In this document: positions 57,187 through 64,000 of the stretch, in pieces
Numbering within the stretch: position 1 is the first letter of the stretch
Layout: the number at the start of each line of letters is the position of its first letter
Assembly: GCF_000143415.4 (NCBI RefSeq)
Contig: NW_003314346.1
Location: forward strand, 133,939 to 197,938
Reading direction: 5' to 3'
Length of the DNA: 64,000 nucleotides
DNA from: Selaginella moellendorffii
Lineage: Eukaryota; Streptophyta; Lycopodiopsida; Selaginellales; Selaginellaceae
Notes under the pieces: model-generated
What the model saw: the letters and a program-made list of their open reading frames with translations, nothing else
Told to the model about the DNA's origin: nothing
Databases searched by the model: none
Position numbers and translations under genes: made by a program

Positions 57187-58927
57187 TGTGAGACACAAAA
57201 TCCCTAGGCCCCAAAGTGGAGCCGGAAGGGCGCCACATGGTAGTGGCCGAAGCGAGAGCCAAACGAGTGTAACACGTTTGGACCAAAAGCTCCGACTTGA
57301 AAAGTCAAGAGCGGGAGTGGAACTCCCAACGAAGTGCTCGAGGAACGAGCATGAAGCGAGCAAAAGGCGAGGCTCCAAAAAGGGACCCAAAAGGACCAAC
57401 ACATGACACGTGGGAGTGTCCGAAATGGACCCGAGTTGGAGTCCGAAGTGGAGTCCGAGATGGAGTCCGAGATGGAGTCCGAGATGGAGTCCGAGGTGGA
57501 CCCGAGATGGACCCGAGTTGGAGTCCGAAGTGGAGTCCGAGATGGACCCGAGATGGAGTCCGAGATGGAGTCCGAGATGGAGTCCGAGGAGGACCCGAGA
57601 TGGACCCGAAATGGAGTCCGAGATGGAGTCCGAGATGGACCCGAGATGGAGTCCGAGATGGAGTCCGAGATGGAGTCCGAGATGGACCCGAGATGGACCC
57701 GAGATGGAGTCCGAGATGGAGTCCGAGATGGAGTCCGAGATGGAGTCCGAAGTCGAGACCGAGACCGGGACCGAGACCGGGACCGAGACCGAGACCGAGA
57801 CCGAGATCGGGACCGAGACCGAGACCGAGGCCGAGGCCGAGACCGAGCCCGAGCCCGAGTCCGAGTCCGAATCCGAGTCCGAGTCCGAGTCCGAGTCCGA
57901 GTCCGAGTCCGAGTCCGAGTCCGGAGCCTGAGAGGGTGAAAGCCCAAAGCGTTCGTCTCCCAGACCCTGGGGGGTTTGGTGAGCCCCAAAAGTATAGTAG
58001 GGGGAGGACTGCAGTGGAGCCAGTTTGGCCAGGAAAGGCCAGTTTGGCCCAGGAAGGCCAGACCCAGTGTTGGGTGATGAGCTGCCCACTGGGAAGTCCA
58101 AGACTAGAGTGAACACAGACCGACAAGCGGGGTAGCTTGGTGAAGTGTTCAAGAGCCGGCTCTAGTTCCCCCGGGAGATCGACTGGCCGATGCTCCCAGT
58201 CCAAGTGTGGGTGGCACTACCTACTTGGATACCAGGCGTGGCTCAACGGAACCTCGCTCTAAGCCCATGGCTAGAGCACCTAAAGGCGATAGGTGGGGAG
58301 AGTACCCAGGTGGCTCGCGTAAGGCCACGGTGTTCCGAAATGTTGTCCCAAAGGCCCAGACTGTGGAAAGGAAGAGGAGCAGTCCTCTGGGGTAGTGACC
58401 AAGGACACAGTCATGTGGTGAGGAAGTCCCAGAGGACCGTGGGACTTAGTGGTCGGGCCTGTGGGCCTCGATCCAGTGGCAGTGTTGGCAAACACGGCCA
58501 GGGGCAGAAAGGGACTTGGTAGGAACTGACAAAGGGACTTTGGGGAAGGCAATTCCCCAGGTCTGTGGGCATCCTAAGGATGCTAAGGAGTGGATCTAGG
58601 ATGACCACTCGTGGACACATGGCCCAGTCTTGGAGAGACGAGGTGGTGATGCAAGTGGTGTTGAACCACTAGTGCAGCAAAGGTGAATGGGCATGGCCTT
58701 AGCGTAACGGGCCGAGATGTCAGTGGTACTTTTGGGTGTCAGTCTCAGGACCAGACACATGGAGCACTTGGACCAGGTGCAAGTGTGGAGTGGCATGGAT
58801 GCCATTCTTGGGGCTAGCAAGTCCCAAGTCCTGAATTGGATTGATGGAGGTTGTGAATGAGACTCCTCCAAGTGGTCGGAGGTGTGGTTAAGTGACTAAA
58901 GTAGAATGGAAAATTTAGTCGCTTACA
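57187..58927 (+). repeat. LTR 2 of the young LARD-like element (1,741 bp)
   Basis: Same TG...CA limits as LTR 1 and near-identical sequence, but 203 bp longer because of the expanded minisatellite at 57424-57927. It is followed not by flanking DNA but by the primer-binding site and the first 269 bp of the internal region. Confidence 0.92.
57424..57927. repeat. Expanded minisatellite in LTR 2
   Basis: Contains the 12-bp GAGTCCGAGATG array as in LTR 1 with extra units, plus 6-bp arrays of GAGACC, GGGACC and GAGTCC (about 57750-57925) that are almost absent from LTR 1. The long frames across it code for monotonous Glu/Ser or Arg/Asp repeats and are not considered genes. Confidence 0.9.
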
Positions 58928-59196
58928 ATTTGGTATCGGAGCTGTTCCTTAGTCCGACTTTTATTGGTGCTCAAGCATATCACCACTGGTGCTAGCAACG
59001 GAAGGTCCAAGAAGTGGGCCTATCCTTGAGGAGTAGCAAGTCGGGAAGACATGGCTCTCCATTACAGTTCATGTGTGAACTTGTAGACAAGGTGGTGGAT
59101 AGAAAAGGGGCCAATAATAGAACGACTTTGGGATCTTGGGAACAGTGTAAGGTTTTCCTCATTGAGTTGAGGAAGTGATCCAGATGAGCGTTTGAC
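58928..59196 (+). mobile_element. Second, truncated internal region after LTR 2
   Basis: Identical by eye to 53134-53402, starting with ATT and the primer-binding site TGGTATCGGAGC. It stops abruptly after gatgagcgtttgac, where unrelated AT-rich DNA begins. This makes the order LTR-internal-LTR-internal fragment. Confidence 0.92.
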
Positions 59197-59990
59197 GTAA
59201 TACTGTGATGGTAAGAGTAGCAGCAGAAGGCATAATAGTTCCATGCTAAAACCTACAATGAAAAGAGTCAATCAATTTAAAATATAAAAAATAAGGAAAT
59301 GCAAACCTTTTGGATTTAGCCACTTGGTCCTTTTGTTTTGACTGAGATGTTTGAGAGTAGGCAACCTAATGTAAACTCAACCAATCTAGAGTCATCATTC
59401 TCCGCCATCATTGCAAGAAGACCTCCCCAAAATAAAGAACAGGGAAGAATAATTAGCATAATACCCTCATATTGCAACACCTTGGATGCCACATCCACCA
59501 CTTGAGAAATATGGTTTGGTTAAAGGATGTTCTAGGATGGAGTGTCACCTTTTAAAGGTGGTAACCCATTAGGCAAGTCGAAGAATGTGAGGTCAATGCC
59601 GAATGTATTATTCATTCCCAATCCTCACATCCATCTATGGAACATAAAAGACTCTCGGCTCACGTCATTGAAAAGTTGAAAGTAGTTCCCAATAACTATT
59701 TCCACATTGCCAACACTTCTTATAGAAGAAAGAGGGTGAATTTGAATAGTGTTCAAAACCGGGAAATATTAAAGTTTAATACATTTTTTTTTCCATACCT
59801 GTTTATATGAAGCCAATGAAGATAACTCTTGGAGGTCATCCTCTATAGTAGTGGGGAGGGATGGAAAGAATGCATTTGTATGTTGGCATATAGAGTGTTG
59901 GCTAGTTTCTCTAACATCTACAACCAAATTACAATAAGAAAGGTAATTGGAAATCAAGTTCTTACTCTTTTGGACATCCTTACTATGGAG
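59197..59990. other. AT-rich region without a recognisable gene
   Basis: Small open frames on the minus strand, none with a family signature. They may belong to the unresolved coding trace further along. Confidence 0.4.
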
Positions 59991-62257
59991 TTACCTTCAT
60001 ATATTTTGAGCAATTAGGGCTGGATGAGCAGCAATAGTAGAATTTAGGGAATGAGCAACTGCTGTAGGATGAGATGTGGCATGAGAGTTTTCAGTCGGGT
60101 TCTCCACTTGTTCGTCTTTGGTCTACTTAATATGAATCTCGTCCCTGTCTTGAGGCATCTCCACTCCCTCCAAAAGTGCCTTTACAATAAAGTAGAAACA
60201 TAAGTTATTACTAAGAAGTTTTACTTATCAAACTTGGATGACACTTGAGGTAGAGATCAAACTCAAAAGGTGACAATGGCATTTGCCTCCACAACTCCAA
60301 GTAACATAGACAAAGTTCTCACTCCCATGTAGTGGGACAATAGAACTCTAGCTCATACATGCGAAGTTTCTTATTTAAATCATTGCCCAAGTGCTCAACT
60401 GTACATAGTAAATGTTTTTCTCAAGCTCTTAATTGGTGGGACATGATTAAATAAGCAAGTCAATTTCTTGCAATATATCTATATGCCATGTAGCGCGAGA
60501 AAAACAATTGGCCTAGCTGGTTCTTGAAATCCATAGAGCTTGAGTTGCCATCAAAAAGTTATCCATCCCCAAGCTCTTGAAGGGAAGTTTAAACATATTC
60601 TAGAAGTGTTATGCTGGTGCGGGCACTAGTAAGGAACTTCGTATCCCATACTTGAAGTAGCTCCTTAGTAGCCACAATATTTTGAGTGATATAGAGCTTC
60701 TCCTTCATCATATTCTCAAGATTGCTCTCCAACTTCTTATTATTATTACAATGCCAAAGTGTTGAGGAGCTCCAAGCAAGAGGTTTATTCGTTGAAAGAG
60801 AGCTTGCTTTTTGCAATGTTATAGATCAATTCTTTAAGTGCTTTACCATTTCCTACAAGGACAAAGATTCAAAGTGGAATGAGAAAGATAAAAGGGATTA
60901 ACTTATTGCCACAAGAGCATATCTCTGCAATGCAATCCAGCTAATCTTTATCATGTTGGATGTCTGCAATCGCAAGTAGCTTCTTCACCTTTGATTTCTT
61001 TGAGTTCAAAATGTGGTGCTCAATTTGTCGCATTTTAAGGTTCTTTTGCACCTCATCCGTCACTTGTGTAATCTTCAAATATGAGTTTTGCTCTGCCTTG
61101 AAAATTGGTTAAAAGGAAAACTTGTGAATAGAAAACACAAGTTCATGCAAGAAAAGGATACCTTTGCCTAGACCGCAACCAAAAAATCCATGAGCACCTG
61201 ATACCAAATAAACAACTCTTAGCCTTTATGTGCTACAAGCTCTACTTGAATTGCTTCCATAACCTCACGACTATACAGCATTTGGATTTCCTCAAGAGAA
61301 AGCATGCCAATATATCAAAGATGCTTGATATCATGGACCAATGTATATGCTTGGAAAGCAAATTGATTAAGCCTGTAACATAGTTGGTGAGAACAAAGGT
61401 TACTAGTAAGGGATTCTTACATGTTGATTTTGTGACATGCCAACTTGAGCCTCACAACTTAGTTTCAATCCTCTGGCTCCACAAGTGTCATTGGAACACA
61501 AATATGTTACTCGTCATCATCCCGGAACTTCTCTTAGATACACCTCCAAAATGCTATCAATAATGCAGAACATCCGGCCTACAAAGGCTTGTGTCTCTTT
61601 ATGGCACACCATCAAAGTATCAAACTTATGAGATTTCCTTTACCATATCTGATCCCAAGTCTGGTTAATCTTGCAAGTAACCATGTCTATGCAATTTGTT
61701 CCAGGGAATGATGATGACATAATAAATGATCCAGCAGTGTGCCCGAATCCAACCTCTATTAAAGAGGTATAAATAGCCATGTTGAGGTTGTAGGCTAAGT
61801 GCACCCAGTGACTCTACTTAAGAAGGCAACGTGGAATCTGAAGATGTTAAGATCCTTTCCAAGCCATTTCACCTAACACCCTACTGATAGTTCATTCTTG
61901 AGCCTAGATAATAGTCTTGTGTACTCGCTCATTCAAGATCATGTTGGCCTCTAGCATAGATACCACCTCATTTCTGTGACCTTCAGGAGCAGTAGCATGT
62001 CCACCTTTTCCACCACCAAGATCTACCCCACCACCTATAGCACTAGATGCCTCATTTCTGCCACCAAGTTCTACCCCACCACCTATGGCATTAGGTGCCT
62101 CATTTCCACCACCACCACCAGCTTCTCCTATGCTATAGATAGGTTTTGCATTTCTACGCTCTCTAGAACCATTTAGCTCTTGCATGCTGACACCTGGATT
62201 AGGATTAACCATTGCTTGGATTTGGACACCATTACTCCCACTATGGTCTTCCTCCAA
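59991..62257 (-). pseudogene. Unrecognised minus-strand coding trace, multi-exon gene or pseudogene
   Basis: Several minus-strand segments look protein-like and lie in a consistent order: MEEDHSGSNGVQIQAMVNPN with a Gly-rich internal repeat (EAxxAIGGGVxLGG, 62257-61904); LSLEEIQMLYSREVMEAIQV near 61300; a charged, helical segment with TQVTDEVQKNLKMRQIEHHI near 61080-60950; SNLENMMKEKLYITQNIVAT near 60680; and EGVEMPQDRDEIHIK then NPTENSHATSHPTAVAHSL near 60170-60010. AT-rich stretches with stops separate them. I cannot assign a family, nor tell introns from decay. A transposon-derived gene is possible. Confidence 0.35.
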
Positions 62258-62424
62258 AGCAACACCTTGAACTTGTGTGAGGTGTCCCTAGTGAATCTAG
62301 TACAACAATCTAATTGTTTTCCTAGAGAATGGGTCCATTGAGGTTGATTGGCATGCTTCTTCTATTGTGGCATGATTTTATATGTCAACATTAAAAAAAG
62401 TTTTAAAGAAAAATAAGAGCAATT

Positions 62425-62563
62425 TCCTTTGTGCTAGGAAGATCAATTTGTTGCCAAACCAATCTTCTAGCACCAAGGGAACAAAAGAAAAAAAGATAAG
62501 AAGTAACTCCCTTGGTGTTGGGAAGATCAGTTCACTATCGAACCAATCTTCCAGCACCAAGAG
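62425..62563. other. Two tandem foldbacks resembling small-RNA precursors
   Basis: Two hairpins about 84 bp apart (62425-62480 and 62508-62563), each with an 17-18 bp nearly perfect stem. Arms: tccttt-gtgctaggaagat with atcttctagcaccaaggga, and cccttggtgttgggaagat with atcttccagcaccaagag. Each has a one-base bulge, a small internal mismatch and a short upper stem. An A-T pair in the first is replaced by G-C in the second. Confidence 0.6.
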
Positions 62564-64000
62564 AACAAAAAAAAAGAAAAGAAAAGGTAGGATATATTTA
62601 TTGGAAAAATCTACTATAAACATAGATTTCATATGTTCTTTCCATTCAATGCGTTAGATATTAAGATATGTGTAATTGATTGTGAGAGGAATAATACTGT
62701 TGAAATGAATGGGGTTATGAGTGAGGGTTACTGATTACTGATTACTGGCTACCATAAAAGATCGGCAGTTACTGTACCCTTGAGGGTCAACAGTTATATG
62801 TGCTTGAGGCTTACATTTCCTTCCATTTTCATTCTTGTTTCTCTTTCTCATAGACATTTTAGGCAACTTTGAGCAACTTATGGACAAGGTAAAGGGTTTT
62901 AAACCATTTATTTTGGCCAAGGGCTCTTCTTTTTGTGCTTTAGAGACATCTACAATAGAGACTCATACACTAGCACCATCTTCTACTCCTCTAAAGATTG
63001 CTTCTTTCTTAAGAAACCCTTATTAAAGTTTAGCCCAAAAAATAAAAACAAGTACCCTGGTCTTGATCCTTCACCATTTTGCTTGTAAGTAGGCTTGTTG
63101 GGAAGAATTTAACCTTGTCTACCCTCTATTGCAAGAATTTGTGAAAAAAACACCTAAATATCTCGTGAGATCTAAGAAAAGATAGCCTAAAACATCAATA
63201 TTGTGGAAAAACATTTACATGTCACCAATTTAGATTGATACCAAGACGCCATTTATATTTTCAAAAAGCCCAAGACCAGGAGCACCTCTAGAAATAAATA
63301 ACATCCAAAATAAAGCCCAGAAAAGCACAAATTCCTGTTACAAAAAATGCCCTTACCTAACTGGAAAAGAAAATCCTTTTGCATGCCACAAATTCTCCTA
63401 AATCCACTATTAAGAATCACCACTACTTGCTAGATCTACAAACCCAAATGCATTGGTTTGAGAAATTCGGCCGAGAATCTAAATGAGAAAGTGGAAACCC
63501 CAAAATGTTCACCAAACTAAGCCAAGAAATGTTATATTTCCTCAAATATTGCACAGCTTGATAAGCACCATACCTTGCTAGAAAGAGGAGCTCAAGACAT
63601 ATTCAATGCACTCAAGATCAAGTAAAACCTTTGCAATAAAAACAAAAAATCACTCCTCAAAGTCTGCAATTGAAAGGAAAAGAGAGAAATTGTGCCATAG
63701 AAAGCGATGCATGGTTATGCCGAGTTCACCATTTGTTGGGAGAAGGAAGGCTACCTCCCCCAATGCTCACTCAAACATAAAAAATGCTTCAATGCTCTTC
63801 ACAAATACCCCCTTTTGCCCTTGTGGAGCAAGGGTTTTATACAAAGAAGATGAAGATTATTCCAAGAATTAAAATATTCCTTCTCTCATTCTCACACTTT
63901 TTAAGTGGCCATGCCCTAATAAAGGTTTTGCAACTCATTATAGGTTTCTCTTAAGTTTATTTCCATAGAGAAAGCTTTAAAGAAAAACTTTGTTTGCTCA
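62564..64000. other. AT-rich region without a supported gene
   Basis: I see no recognisable coding sequence, RNA gene or element boundary here. A few frames of 60-90 codons lack any family pattern. Confidence 0.45.

Noticed and set aside
57124-58204. Open frames up to 342 codons across LTR 2
   Set aside because: Same cause as in LTR 1: the length follows from the repeat array, and no retroelement domain is present.

Overview
The window looks like nuclear DNA of a seedless vascular plant, most likely the lycophyte Selaginella moellendorffii. The grounds are a very dense gene space, introns of about 45-110 bp with plant GT-AG borders, five intron-free PLS-type PPR genes in 46 kb (one with a complete DYW domain), plant-only families (class A HSF, subgroup-22 R2R3-MYB, PHI-1/EXORDIUM, RLF, PTAC14) and an HslV gene, a family missing from Arabidopsis. 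Species is an inference; no similarity search was run.

Layout. 1-46,084 is gene-rich. In order: MINDY deubiquitinase (-), PPR (-), class A heat-shock factor (-), PPR (+), MYB44-like (-), unknown organellar protein (-), plastid protein of unknown role (-), APC1 (-), EXORDIUM-like (+), PPR (+), CYP72-clan P450 (+), ATG18 (-), NDUFA12 (-), RLF cytochrome b5 protein (-), small plastid membrane protein (-), DeSI-type PPPDE peptidase (-), unknown 282-aa protein (+), GSK3/SHAGGY kinase (+), PPR-DYW (-), PTAC14 (-), a tandemly duplicated 1.84-kb segment carrying the 5' halves of PTAC14 and HslV, intact HslV (+), PPR (+) and a J-domain protein (+). Gaps are extremely small: 16 bp between PPR and MINDY, 36 and 63 bp in the APC1 run, 75 bp between the PTAC14 and HslV start codons. 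PTAC14 and the PPR-DYW gene overlap by 29 bp on the same strand.

46,085-64,000 is AT-rich and repetitive. It holds a Ty3/gypsy-like reverse-transcriptase fossil, a decayed LTR element, and a young non-coding (LARD-like) LTR element in the tandem form LTR-internal-LTR-partial internal. Its LTRs contain a 12-bp minisatellite that differs in length by 203 bp between the two copies. The internal part carries a striking run of perfect hairpins, two of them with a tRNA T-loop sequence, followed by a duplicated hairpin module with compensatory changes. The last 4.8 kb has an unrecognised, intron-containing or broken minus-strand coding trace and two tandem miRNA-precursor-like foldbacks.

Functionally the genes are mostly unrelated housekeeping genes. 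Organelle-directed products are numerous: the PPR proteins, PTAC14, HslV, NDUFA12, the J-domain protein and two or three unknowns. Start codons were chosen as ATG, and several exon models were confirmed by exon lengths summing to a multiple of three (MINDY 570 aa, HSF 453 aa, P450 507 aa, ATG18 351 aa, HslV 236 aa, unknown 282 aa).
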